From Fidelibacterota bacterium (GTDB lineage: Bacteria > Fidelibacterota > UBA8477): a stretch of DNA of 63,413 bases. Position 1 is the first letter of the stretch. Each line of letters starts with the position of its first letter. The stretch lies in assembly GCA_021734045.1 (NCBI GenBank), contig JAIPJR010000002.1, forward strand, positions 1 to 63,413. The letters are read 5' to 3'. A model generated the notes under the pieces. It was given only the letters and a program-made list of their open reading frames with translations, ran no database searches and was not told the origin of the DNA. The position numbers were made by a program, and so were the translations under genes. Positions 54,034 through 63,047 of this stretch are shown here, piece after piece.

Positions 54034-54174
54034 TCATTCGCTGTGTTCGTAGGTGTCTTCCTGAGTCTCGTCGCAGGATAATACCCCCAGAAATTCCTTC
54101 GATTCCCCTTCGATGAACTCAGGGAGACAATCGAAGGGTTTATTGGTTTGCTCAGAGCACTCATATATTTCCAC
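54034..54174 (-). CDS. Possible 46-residue cysteine-containing protein overlapping the sigma gene
   Basis: A GTG start at 54174 lies inside the last codons of the sigma factor gene (14-base overlap) and is preceded by GGGA. The product is acidic with three Cys and the stretch DCLPEFIEGESKEFL. That stretch recalls the 'LPxYxDGEL' part of zinc-finger anti-sigma domains, but the HxxxCxxC motif is missing. The frame fills most of the 180-base gap before the anti-sigma-like gene. It could be real, a remnant, or chance. Confidence 0.3.
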   Translation of the reverse strand: MEIYECSEQTNKPFDCLPEFIEGESKEFLGVLSCDETQEDTYEHSE

Positions 54175-54724
54175 TGTCAATCCCGGCCTTCTTTTTGAAA
54201 TAAGCTTCCAGCCGTTTTTTCCCTTCGTGAAAATGGACTTTCGCCGCATTCACACTACACCCCACCGCCTTGGCTACATCTTCAAATGGTAAGTCCTGGT
54301 AAATCCGCGCCACCACGACCGCCCGCTGCCGAGGGGTCAGGATTTCCAGTGCCTCTGTTAACCGAGCTTGCCGAAATGCCAACTCCGCTACATCAGACGG
54401 TTCCGGTTCCGGCTCCATCAAACGGCGGGGCAGCGATTCCAAAGCCACCCAGCGGCGACGGCGTTTCAGATGCGTATAGCTCAGATTCATTGCAATCCGG
54501 AATACCCAGGTTTTCAACGACGCATCGCCTTTGAATGACCGAATTTTCTCCCATACCCTTACGAAGGTATCTTGAAGAATGTCCTGGGCATCTGCCGGAT
54601 CATTAACCAGCCGCACAATGAAGCGATACAATTCCGCCTGGTGTTGGCGAACCAATTCATTCAGCGCTTCTGCTTCCCGCCGGATGAGTCTGTCAAATAG
54701 CGCCTGTTCTTCCTGATGCAGCAT
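54161..54724 (-). CDS. ECF RNA polymerase sigma factor
   Basis: A sigma factor of 187 residues. Region 2 contains FIVRLVNDPADAQDILQDTF and VWEKIRSFKGDASLKTWVF (about 30-80). Region 4 contains LTPRQRAVVVARIYQDL, then EDVAKAVGCSVNAAKVHFHE (about 125-170). This places it in the RpoE-like ECF group. The ATG at 54724 with GGA upstream is chosen; frames with extra N-terminal residues lack typical sigma sequence. The following genes (possible 46-residue protein, anti-sigma-like, Spy-like) look like its regulators and targets. A TATAAT hexamer at 54815-54820 (minus strand) is a candidate -10 box without a clear -35. Confidence 0.93.
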   Translation of the reverse strand: MLHQEEQALFDRLIRREAEALNELVRQHQAELYRFIVRLVNDPADAQDILQDTFVRVWEKIRSFKGDASLKTWVFRIAMNLSYTHLKRRRRWVALESLPRRLMEPEPEPSDVAELAFRQARLTEALEILTPRQRAVVVARIYQDLPFEDVAKAVGCSVNAAKVHFHEGKKRLEAYFKKKAGIDSGNI

Positions 54725-54873
54725 TTCTATTCCGTTAGACCACCTTCCTGGATGAAAGGTTAAGACAAGGTTAAAGTTGGGTCTACAATGCCCTTTGGGC
54801 TTTGGTGGCAATTCATTATACTACCCGCCGATCAATGACCTGAAAACTTAACGCACAGGGAGGCAGACCTTCT

Positions 54874-56310
54874 ATGGCCGGATTGATTGATATTTTAACG
54901 CAAATCAAAGACGTCATGGTGACATACGTCTGGGAATGGCCCACCAACTGGTTTCCACACACGGTTCCGTTTCTGGTATTGCTCCTGTTGGGAACCGGCA
55001 TTTATGTCACCTTTAAAAACCGCTTCATTCAGATCACACAATTTAAACATGGTGTGAACACCATCCGCGGAATCTACGATAATCCCGACGATGATGGTGA
55101 CATTAATCATTTCCAAGCGCTCTCTTCCGCCCTGTCTGCCACCATCGGTATCGGTAATATCGCCGGTGTGGCCACCGCGATTCATTACGGTGGACCGGGA
55201 GCTTTGTTCTGGATGTGGGTCACGGCCGTTTTTGGCATGGCGCTAAAATTTTCCGAGGCGACCCTGGCCTTGAAGTACCGCAAAATCAATCCGGATGGCT
55301 CAGCCAGTGGCGGCCCCATGTACTACATTCTCATGGGATTGGGAAATCAGTGGAAATGGCTGGCTGTGGCTTTCGCATTTTTTGCCATGATATCCAGTTT
55401 CGGACAGGGCAACATGATCCAATCTTTCACCGTCTCGGATCAGCTACAGAGTGAGTTTGGCATTCCCCGCTGGACCACCAGTTTGGTTATGTCCGTGCTG
55501 GTTGCACTGGTCATTTTAGGCGGGATTAAGCGAATCGGACGGGTTACCAGTAAGCTCACACCCTTTATGGCCGTTACCTATGTACTGGGAGCCTTTCTGA
55601 TACTGGTGCTGAATATGGGTGAAGTCCTGCCCACTTTCGGAAAAATTATCCGGGAAGCTTTTCAACCCAACTCTGCTGTGACCGGCGTGGCAGGTGGTGG
55701 ATTTCTTGTCTTTTTAAACACCATGCTATGGGGTGTGAAACGCGGCCTCTTTTCCAATGAAGCCGGCCAGGGTTCCGCGCCCATCGCGCATGCTGCTGCG
55801 AAAACCCAGGAACCGGTTCGTGAGGGTGTGGTGGCCATGCTGGGACCCTTTGTGGACACGCTGGTGGTTTGTACCATGACCGGCCTGGCGATTACACTGA
55901 CGGAAGCGTACCTGGTACGGGATGCTGCCGGGGAATTGTTAAACGGCTCGCCCATGACGGCCTACGCTTTTGCCGAAGGTTTGGCATTTCTGGGTGGCTG
56001 GGGCAGTTATATCGTCACATTTGGCGTTGTTCTCTTTGCCATTTCAACCGCCATTAGCTGGAGTTATTACGGGGATCGCAGCGCCCAGTTTTTATGGGGT
56101 GATAAAGCCATTAAGCCCTACAAATGGATTTATGTGTTCATGATTTTTCTGGGTGGCATTTTTTCACTGGAAATCGTTTGGGGATTCGGGGATATCGCCC
56201 TGGGACTCATGGCCATTCCCAATCTTATTGCCATTATCCTCCTGGCAGGCAAAGTGAAAGAACTGAAGGATGAATATTTCAGCCGGGAGCATCTGCCGTT
56301 TAAGAAATAG
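54874..56310 (+). CDS. Sodium:alanine symporter (AGCS family)
   Basis: A multi-spanning inner-membrane carrier of 478 residues importing alanine or glycine with Na+. Family blocks include ALSSALSATIGIGNIAGVAT (about residue 80), GGPGALFWMWVTAVFGMALK, SASGGPMYYI and NEAGQGSAPIAHAAAKT (about 300), with eleven or so hydrophobic segments. The substrate preference between alanine and glycine is not determinable. It is divergent from the sigma factor gene. GGGAGG stands about ten bases before the ATG. Confidence 0.95.
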   Translation: MAGLIDILTQIKDVMVTYVWEWPTNWFPHTVPFLVLLLLGTGIYVTFKNRFIQITQFKHGVNTIRGIYDNPDDDGDINHFQALSSALSATIGIGNIAGVATAIHYGGPGALFWMWVTAVFGMALKFSEATLALKYRKINPDGSASGGPMYYILMGLGNQWKWLAVAFAFFAMISSFGQGNMIQSFTVSDQLQSEFGIPRWTTSLVMSVLVALVILGGIKRIGRVTSKLTPFMAVTYVLGAFLILVLNMGEVLPTFGKIIREAFQPNSAVTGVAGGGFLVFLNTMLWGVKRGLFSNEAGQGSAPIAHAAAKTQEPVREGVVAMLGPFVDTLVVCTMTGLAITLTEAYLVRDAAGELLNGSPMTAYAFAEGLAFLGGWGSYIVTFGVVLFAISTAISWSYYGDRSAQFLWGDKAIKPYKWIYVFMIFLGGIFSLEIVWGFGDIALGLMAIPNLIAIILLAGKVKELKDEYFSREHLPFKK

Positions 56311-56389
56311 TCATCTGCATACCAGACTGACGCCCTTTTTCGGGACTTTGAGTGCTTCACCTTTGCTGACGTAATCGTTACCTTTGGGC

Positions 56390-57229
56390 ATGATGACAGC
56401 ACCGGATTCCATTCCCCTATTGAATGATATCTATCTCACGACCCAGCGGGCAGCCAAGTCTGCCGGCAGTACGATCCGGCGGCTGAGCGGAAATCCCCGT
56501 AAAATCGATTTCAAGCGCAGTCGGGATATGGTCACCAATGTGGATCGAGCGGCTGAACAGACGATTGTGGACATTATCCGGTATAAATTTCCCCAGCACA
56601 GCATTCTTGCCGAGGAGCGGGGTGAAATTCACAATCCTGAATCTGATTTTGAATGGATCATCGACCCGTTGGACGGAACCACCAATTTTGTGCACCATTT
56701 TCCAGCATACTGCGTGTCTGTTGGCGTTACGTACCAGGGTGAAATGGTGGCAGGCAGTATTTACGATCCCATTCGGGATGAGTTATTTCACGCGAAAAAG
56801 GGTGGCGGTGCTTTTCGGAATGGACAGGGAATCCGTGTATCGGATACGCCGGACCTGGGGAAATCCCTTCTGGCGACCGGATTTCCCTATATCAATGACG
56901 CATTATTTGAGCTCAACATGCGGATTTGGGTAAGCCTGTACGGGCAGACACAAGGGCTGCGCCGGGCGGGGTCAGCGGCTCTGGACCTGGCTATGGTTGC
57001 CTGTGGGAGGCTGGACGGTTTTTGGGAATTCAGTCTCAATCCCTGGGATTTGGCGGCGGGTACGTTGCTGGTTCAGGAAGCTGGCGGGACGGTGACGGCA
57101 ATCTGCGGTAAACCGTTTCAGGTCAACACAGTCCCGCACATTCTCACCGGTAACCCGACAATCCATCAGGCCATGTTGGAACGGATTGTACCGTATCTTG
57201 AGGGTGTGGCGTTGGAAAGGCCTTGTTAG
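56390..57229 (+). CDS. Inositol monophosphatase family protein
   Basis: A Mg2+/Li+-sensitive phosphatase fold of about 279 residues. Metal-binding motifs are present: the Glu in ILAEERGE (about 68), WIIDPLDGTTNFVH (about 85) and LNPWDLAAG (about 215). The substrate could be inositol phosphate, another sugar phosphate or 3'-phosphoadenosine; SuhB-type inositol monophosphatase is the closest pattern. ATG codons at 56390 and 56393 are both possible; no strong ribosome site is visible. The M1 peptidase gene begins 52 bases later. Confidence 0.92.
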   Translation: MMTAPDSIPLLNDIYLTTQRAAKSAGSTIRRLSGNPRKIDFKRSRDMVTNVDRAAEQTIVDIIRYKFPQHSILAEERGEIHNPESDFEWIIDPLDGTTNFVHHFPAYCVSVGVTYQGEMVAGSIYDPIRDELFHAKKGGGAFRNGQGIRVSDTPDLGKSLLATGFPYINDALFELNMRIWVSLYGQTQGLRRAGSAALDLAMVACGRLDGFWEFSLNPWDLAAGTLLVQEAGGTVTAICGKPFQVNTVPHILTGNPTIHQAMLERIVPYLEGVALERPC

Positions 57230-57281
57230 TGTCCCAACATATAGGCAGCGTATTGGGCGCTATTCCACGCGGAGCCAATCA

Positions 57282-60266
57282 TTGATCCGGACAGTTAAAT
57301 TCATTTTTCTCGCTTTCGTTTTCACCCGTGCGGTGAATGCCTACTGGCAGCAGGAAGTACAGTATCATATTGCTGTAACACTTAACGACACCACCCATAC
57401 CCTCACCGCAAATCAACAGCTCCTCTACATCAACCATTCGCCTGACACCCTCACCGGACTCTGGATGCATTTATGGCCTAATGGCTACCGGGACGACACC
57501 AGCGAACTGGCCCGGGAGCGGATGAAATCGAGGAAAACCCGTTTTCTCAAGACAGATGAGGAGGCGCGTGGCTGGCTGGATTTGGGAGAGGTGACAGCGG
57601 ATAGCCGGACAATTAATTGGCATACAAAAAGTGACTCAACGGATCTGGCCTGGTTTGAACTGAACGAGTCATTGTTGCCGGGTGACAGTGTCCAGTTGAA
57701 CATCCCCTTCCAGGTAAAAATTCCCAAACTCACCTCCCGGTTGGGTCATCTGGGGCAGCACTACGAAATCACCCAGTGGTACCCCAAACCAGCGGTGTAC
57801 GATGCCACGGGGTGGCATCCCATGCCCTACCGGAATTGGGGTGAATTTTACAGCGAATTTGGTAAGTACACGGTTGCCATTACCTTGCCGGAAAATTATG
57901 TGGTAGCGGCAACCGGCGTGCTGCAATCTCCGGATGAACAAGCCTGGCTGGATTCGCTGACCGGATTTGGGAACGCGTTGCTGGATTCCATCCGAAATTC
58001 CGGGGGAGAAGCCATCCCTGATACGCTCACGGCACTTAGGAAAAAAAGCGTTCCCGCCAGTAGTGGAGTTACCAAAACCATCATTTTCCACCAAGACAAT
58101 GTCCACGATTTTGCCTGGTTTGCCGACAAACAATTTTTGGTCACCCGTGACTCAACGCTTGTAATAGACGCTGACAAATCAGAAAGCAGACCGGTGGTAC
58201 TGTGGAATTTTGTGCTACCCAGAAATTTTTCCGCCTACCGCTATGGTTTGACCTACCTGAAAGCTGCTATTGATTCCTGCAGCAGTTGGTTTTGGCCTTA
58301 CCCTTACCAGCAATGCACTGTGGTGGATGGCGATATAAGCGCCGGTGGCGGGATGGAATACCCCATGATCACGGTTGTGAACGCATCCGGCTGGCAAGCC
58401 ATGCTGGATCTCGTCATTTTCCATGAGGTCACCCACAACTGGTTCTATGGATTGGCAGGCTTTAACGAAAGACGCTACCCCTGGATGGATGAGGGCTTCA
58501 CCAGTTACGCTGAAAGACGGTACACCCGGCACCCGATTTCCTCTACGCTGGAATCGACGGGTTTTAAAGATAGAATCCTGAATCTCATTGACCCGCATGA
58601 GATGTACGATATTCCGCTGTTCGAGGTCATTACCGGAAATCTGGATCAAATTCCGAACCTACCCAGCGAAGCCTTCGAGGGGAATAATTACCGGTTCATG
58701 GTGTACGACAAACCCGCTGTGGGACTCGCTATGTTGGAAGCACGGGTGGGACAGGCAAAAATGGACAGCGCCTGGAAAGATTTCTTTCGTGAGTGGCGTT
58801 GGAGGCATCCCCAGCCGGAAGATGTACGCCAGTCACTGGAAACAAGCCTGGGAATGGATTTGGGTTGGTATTTTGACGGCATTATCAACTCCCGGGCGAA
58901 AATGGACTACGGTATCAGCCGAGTCAACAGCTCACTCTCCTATTCGGGCTGGAAAACGACGTTTCGCCTGAAAAATCATGGCGAATTGATAGGGCCCGTC
59001 CCCGTCGTTATTCAGGGTGCTAATGACCAGAAGAAGCAGGTTTGGATCAACGGTGTGGCGGACGAGGAAATCATCTCCATTTCCACCGATTTCATGCCGC
59101 GCGCTGTGCAGATGGATCCGGATGGGATAACATTGGACATGAATCGTGTGAATGATGGGAGTGGGATTCAATTCAAGTTCCGGTTGACCCCCAACATCCT
59201 GACGCGTCCTGCCGGGTACACGATTCGTTATCTACCGGGTGTATGGTGGAACCCGGTGGACAAATTTCTCCCGGCGCTTTGGTTGAATCACCCCAAAAGC
59301 AACGATCCCTTCCTCCAGTGGCAATTCAACCTTCAGTATGGCACCATCACCAAACAATGGTATACCACGCTTGCGGCACAACGGCAGTTTTCACTGCCCT
59401 GGGTCACTAAAAGTGAGGTGAATTTTCGCTGGCGGGATAATTGGTACACGCCACTGCTTGGGCTGGGCAGCCGGTTGGTCTGGTCCGATGTGAGTGGTCG
59501 TCACCAGACGTCATTACGCACTGGTTATCTCCATCAGGCTATATTCATGCAAAATCCTTCACCAGAAGAGCGGGAAATGCTGGATAACCGCGTGTGGGAT
59601 CCCGGGATTTACAATAAGGGTGAAATCAGGTTTACCCGCTCCCGGTCTGAAATGGACTACAAATGGCGTACTGAGTTGGCGGCAAATATAGGTACATATG
59701 AAAAGCATACTTCCGCAGTTCAGACTGCACCGCAATCCAGCGGCACATTTACCCGGGTGGTTGCTGGCTTTCAATTGGAAAAGCGTTATAGTCATCGTGT
59801 CGCCATATCCTGGTCTCTGTTTGGCGGAAACACTACCGGAGCCCCACCGGAGCAGGAGTTGATTTATCTTAGTTCGAGCATCGATCCAGACATGGCACAG
59901 GCGCTTATCCTGTCCCGTAGTGCGGATAATTGGATCGCTCCCAATCAGGGTATATTTCTGGAACAAATCGTAAATATTCCCGGTTATGGCTTATCAGGTG
60001 CCACACCTTTCGCCGCTGAAAAAATCCTGGGTGGCAGCATAACTATGGATTTGGATTTGCCCCTTAAATTCATGTTGGCAGCCGGATATTGCCAACCCGC
60101 CACAGCTGTGGATTGGACACCGGTGGGCAGTTTCACACCCTATGTCCAACTGGGACCGTTAAAATACATGTTTCCCATGGCCTGGATTGAAAATGGTGAA
60201 ATAACCGGCGGCTTCCAGTTTCAGCTCAATTTTCAGTCAGAATTCACCCTAACCATGGGAAATTAG
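57282..60266 (+). CDS. M1 family metallopeptidase with outer-membrane-barrel-like C-terminus
   Basis: An exported zinc aminopeptidase-type enzyme of 994 residues. The likely start is TTG at 57282 with GGAG seven bases upstream, giving a signal peptide ending TRAVNA. The M1 domain (about residues 25-570) has GGGMEYPM as the exopeptidase motif (GxMEN variant) and HEVTHNWFYG followed by WMDEGFTSYAE (HExxH-x18-E). The last 330 residues are rich in alternating aromatic strands (WQFNLQYGTITKQWYTTLAA, RVVAGFQLEKRY) and end in FQFQLNFQSEFTLTMGN. That suggests a barrel-like membrane domain or surface anchor. The fusion is the notable point. Confidence 0.85.
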   Translation: MIRTVKFIFLAFVFTRAVNAYWQQEVQYHIAVTLNDTTHTLTANQQLLYINHSPDTLTGLWMHLWPNGYRDDTSELARERMKSRKTRFLKTDEEARGWLDLGEVTADSRTINWHTKSDSTDLAWFELNESLLPGDSVQLNIPFQVKIPKLTSRLGHLGQHYEITQWYPKPAVYDATGWHPMPYRNWGEFYSEFGKYTVAITLPENYVVAATGVLQSPDEQAWLDSLTGFGNALLDSIRNSGGEAIPDTLTALRKKSVPASSGVTKTIIFHQDNVHDFAWFADKQFLVTRDSTLVIDADKSESRPVVLWNFVLPRNFSAYRYGLTYLKAAIDSCSSWFWPYPYQQCTVVDGDISAGGGMEYPMITVVNASGWQAMLDLVIFHEVTHNWFYGLAGFNERRYPWMDEGFTSYAERRYTRHPISSTLESTGFKDRILNLIDPHEMYDIPLFEVITGNLDQIPNLPSEAFEGNNYRFMVYDKPAVGLAMLEARVGQAKMDSAWKDFFREWRWRHPQPEDVRQSLETSLGMDLGWYFDGIINSRAKMDYGISRVNSSLSYSGWKTTFRLKNHGELIGPVPVVIQGANDQKKQVWINGVADEEIISISTDFMPRAVQMDPDGITLDMNRVNDGSGIQFKFRLTPNILTRPAGYTIRYLPGVWWNPVDKFLPALWLNHPKSNDPFLQWQFNLQYGTITKQWYTTLAAQRQFSLPWVTKSEVNFRWRDNWYTPLLGLGSRLVWSDVSGRHQTSLRTGYLHQAIFMQNPSPEEREMLDNRVWDPGIYNKGEIRFTRSRSEMDYKWRTELAANIGTYEKHTSAVQTAPQSSGTFTRVVAGFQLEKRYSHRVAISWSLFGGNTTGAPPEQELIYLSSSIDPDMAQALILSRSADNWIAPNQGIFLEQIVNIPGYGLSGATPFAAEKILGGSITMDLDLPLKFMLAAGYCQPATAVDWTPVGSFTPYVQLGPLKYMFPMAWIENGEITGGFQFQLNFQSEFTLTMGN

Positions 60267-60430
60267 CGCCCCGCTTCACCAGGTATAAGTTTTACCTCTT
60301 CAGCACAGGGGTTGGCGTAACCATCTCATTTGGGGGTGGAAATTATTCAAACGTAACCCAACACATAAGAACGACTCTATGTAATTGATGACCCAAATTG
60401 AATTGAAAGGAATGGAAGGATACTTTGAAT

Positions 60431-60817
60431 ATGAGTTACGATTTCAGTAAAACACTCAATCGCTCCATTGAAGAAGCCGTAGAGCACACCAAAACGGTGC
60501 TGGCCGAATCGGGTTTTGGGGTGGTCTCAGAAATTGACATGACCGCGACGTTAAAGAATAAAATTGGTGCTGATATCTATCCCTACCGGATTCTGGGCGC
60601 CTGTAGTCCCAGTCACGCACTCAAAGCCGTGACAGTCGAACCGCATATCGGACTGATGCTACCTTGTAATGTGATTGTGCGGGAATTTGAAGCCGGTAAA
60701 TGCGAAGTATCAGCCATTGATCCCATCGCGTCAATGCAGGCGGTGGAAAACAGTGAGCTAACCGCTGTTGCCCGGGATATTCAGGACCGTCTGAAAACGG
60801 TAATTGAAAATCTGTAA
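60431..60817 (+). CDS. DUF302 domain-containing protein
   Basis: A 128-residue cytoplasmic protein with the DUF302 pattern: FGVVSEIDMTATLKNKIG, then YRILGACSPSHALKAV and a C-terminal LMLPCNVIVREFEAGKCEVS block containing the family's LPCNV. It is a full-length single-domain member. The function of DUF302 is unresolved; members occur in bacteria and archaea, some in redox or metal contexts. The ATG at 60431 and a TTG at 60425 are both possible, with GGAAGGA 10 or 4 bases upstream. Confidence 0.88.
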   Translation: MSYDFSKTLNRSIEEAVEHTKTVLAESGFGVVSEIDMTATLKNKIGADIYPYRILGACSPSHALKAVTVEPHIGLMLPCNVIVREFEAGKCEVSAIDPIASMQAVENSELTAVARDIQDRLKTVIENL

Positions 60818-60881
60818 ATTTCCTACCCCACTTCCGGGATAGATTAACTTTAATATCTACCCTAAAACGACACGTGTTCTC

Positions 60882-61358
60882 TCACGAAACCGTTTTTGGC
60901 GCCGGACTCTGATTACCCATGTCCACGACGACCCGCCAGGTACCGTCCGGTTGTTTTTTCCAGATATTCAGATATTTACCATAATTCACCCGGTCAATAC
61001 CATCCGCGTCCTGAAATGAAAAAGTATAACGCCCCCACGTCCAGCCCAAGTCACCGCTAGCGGCTACGTCGCCATCTTGCGGGTCCCAGGCCAGGATATA
61101 GTCTTCCCCCGCGTTGAGCATCTCCTGGTAGATCGTTTCCCGTCCATAAACCGGCTCGGAGCGTGGAGAAAGTTCCATGGCATCCGGTGCCAGAAAATGT
61201 CGGAACGCTTCCGCTGCACCATGTTCCACCGACCAGGCAGCAAATGCCCGATCCGTTTCCAATAATTCCGCTTTCATTTGCGTTTGTGATTTCTCCACAC
61301 CACATCCTCCAACCGTAGAAATCAGGATAATGACCATGAGCTGTTTGATTGGTAACAT
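60882..61358 (-). CDS. DUF4440/SnoaL-like lipoprotein
   Basis: A 158-residue lipoprotein (lipobox STVGGC) with a NTF2-like fold of the DUF4440 type: LLETDRAFAAWSVEHGAAEAF at the start, a central APDAMELSP, and a C-terminal YLNIWKKQPDGTWRVVVDMG. Such domains bind small molecules or act in heterodimers; the ligand is unknown. GAGG stands nine bases before the ATG at 61358. The start follows the stop of the 348-residue lipoprotein after one base, so the two are coupled. Confidence 0.82.
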   Translation of the reverse strand: MLPIKQLMVIILISTVGGCGVEKSQTQMKAELLETDRAFAAWSVEHGAAEAFRHFLAPDAMELSPRSEPVYGRETIYQEMLNAGEDYILAWDPQDGDVAASGDLGWTWGRYTFSFQDADGIDRVNYGKYLNIWKKQPDGTWRVVVDMGNQSPAPKTVS

Positions 61359-61359
61359 T

Positions 61360-62406
61360 TTACACATCCTCGGTTTTTTCTGCAGGTGTTGCCCTTATAT
61401 TCAAACGATAAATCCACAATCCCGTTGAAAGGGAGAAGAGAATCCCGAAAAAGATGAGTGTACCAAAAAGTAATGCTGTGTTAATAACCCGGGCTGTCAC
61501 CCAGGCTTCGTAATCCCGGTAGAGCATGGAATCGGCCTCCACCGTCCAGTGTACCATATTCCTTTCCAACCCATGGGCATTGGTCTGAAGAATCAATCCG
61601 GGCATCATAACATTGAGTTTGAAATTATCCACCCCGAGCTTCTCCAGAAACGCCACCTTCCGTTTGAAGACGGCCAGATTCTCAGATAAATCAGTAAGGA
61701 GTAGTTCCGGGTTTGACCGGGGAAAGACATCCGCCACCACATTCAAAGTAGTCTCCACTACCTTCTCATCCAGCGCCATGCTGTCTCGCAGGCTCTGCTC
61801 CAGAGAATCGCTGGCAGCTGAAAGCTCCTGTAGGGTGATACCGGCCATAGGATTGTTCGCTACAGCCTTTTCAAGTCCCTGGTAAATTTCTGCAATAATG
61901 CTGGCTTCCTGCCAGGATTCCACCAAGCTGTCCAATACTGCGCTGGTGTCTCCGGCCATCACATCGGCAATCTGTGATTCGGTGAGATAATCCGACATAG
62001 GCCGGGCATTAAACAAATTAAGCGCCTTATAAATTTCGTGGTAGGTCAGGTAGGTATTAAACCACCTGAAATGGCGATCCAGACGAAATTCAATCTGTAG
62101 ATAGGCCAATGAATCATCGAATGGCTCCAGATCGGCATTCATTTCTGCCGCAGAGGTGTAGGTTTTCCGGGCAGTGTAAATCACCTTACCTGAATCATCC
62201 ACTGCCGGTTTCCATTCCGTCTGCCAACTTGTGTCGCGGGGAACTGGAAAGGTGCCGGTGAAGACCAGATTAGAGTCAGCTTTCACCTCTATGGTTCGGT
62301 GAATTTCGCCGTCCGAGGTAACCACGCTGGTGGCCGTGTAGTCCCGGCAGCTTGCCAGCAGTAATACCGCCACCATAAGTCCTAAGCTGAATATTCTGGA
62401 TTGCAT
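61360..62406 (-). CDS. Lipoprotein with C-terminal membrane segment, unknown function
   Basis: A 348-residue protein with a standard lipobox (LLLASC) at the N-terminus and a strongly hydrophobic segment near the C-terminus (about 307-332, ALLFGTLIFFGILFSLSTG), then a short basic tail. It would be tethered to a membrane at both ends, an unusual topology. The middle is helical and acidic. I do not recognise a family. A GGAGGGAG ribosome site precedes the ATG at 62406. It follows the anti-sigma gene by 17 bases in the sigma operon. Confidence 0.72.
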   Translation of the reverse strand: MQSRIFSLGLMVAVLLLASCRDYTATSVVTSDGEIHRTIEVKADSNLVFTGTFPVPRDTSWQTEWKPAVDDSGKVIYTARKTYTSAAEMNADLEPFDDSLAYLQIEFRLDRHFRWFNTYLTYHEIYKALNLFNARPMSDYLTESQIADVMAGDTSAVLDSLVESWQEASIIAEIYQGLEKAVANNPMAGITLQELSAASDSLEQSLRDSMALDEKVVETTLNVVADVFPRSNPELLLTDLSENLAVFKRKVAFLEKLGVDNFKLNVMMPGLILQTNAHGLERNMVHWTVEADSMLYRDYEAWVTARVINTALLFGTLIFFGILFSLSTGLWIYRLNIRATPAEKTEDV

Positions 62407-62423
62407 AGCATACTCCCTCCGGG

Positions 62424-63047
62424 TCAACGCATCTGTTGACGCCAAAGTTTTTCAAACACTTGTTGTGAATTTTTTCCGTACCGAAAGCGCCAGATTATCG
62501 GTATTCGGTTCGCATCCGTACGGATCAAATATTGTTTTAATGTCTGCTCCGTTGGCGGTCGGAGCGCATCCGGAAGAACCAGATCCTGTCGCCAGCGATT
62601 CAGATCATCAATAAAACTTTTTACCTGATATTTTTGCCCGCTTTGCACCTGCAGCCGTTGTGCCAGACCACTGAGCTGACGATGATTCACCGCTTCCTGA
62701 AACGCGAATAGAGCCAGGATGAGCACGATGAGAATGCCTGTGACATAGCGAATCACGGGCTCGGTGAGAAAATTCATCACCGGCTCCAATTGGAAGCCCG
62801 CGCCACGGACTCGCACCCGGGAGGTCATTTTTGCGGCACCCAAAATCTTGTCAACCGCGCTTTCGATCGTTGTGCTGTGGGTAATGCGACGCAACGCCAG
62901 AATGCCCGCTTCATATTGCAGCATGGCTTGTGAAACCTGGCGGCATTCGGGGCAAACCGTCAGATGACGCTCCAGTTCCCGCGCATCTGCCGTGTCAAGA
63001 ACCGACTGATTCTCCAACCAGTACTGATATTGTGCACAGTTCGTCAT
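62424..63047 (-). CDS. Anti-sigma factor with zinc-finger-like domain
   Basis: A 207-residue membrane protein. The N-terminus contains the zf-HC2 pattern HLTVCPEC (about residues 28-35) with Cys4 upstream, as in ZAS-type anti-sigma factors. One membrane segment follows (about 96-118), then a periplasmic domain. Its ATG overlaps the stop of the sigma factor gene as ATGA. It should bind and inhibit that sigma factor until a signal arrives. Confidence 0.88.
   Translation of the reverse strand: MTNCAQYQYWLENQSVLDTADARELERHLTVCPECRQVSQAMLQYEAGILALRRITHSTTIESAVDKILGAAKMTSRVRVRGAGFQLEPVMNFLTEPVIRYVTGILIVLILALFAFQEAVNHRQLSGLAQRLQVQSGQKYQVKSFIDDLNRWRQDLVLPDALRPPTEQTLKQYLIRTDANRIPIIWRFRYGKNSQQVFEKLWRQQMR

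Noticed and set aside
57186-57281. M1 peptidase start at the upstream TTG overlapping the phosphatase gene
   Set aside because: It would put a basic 32-residue stretch before the signal peptide; the TTG at 57282 has GGAG at good spacing and a normal signal sequence.
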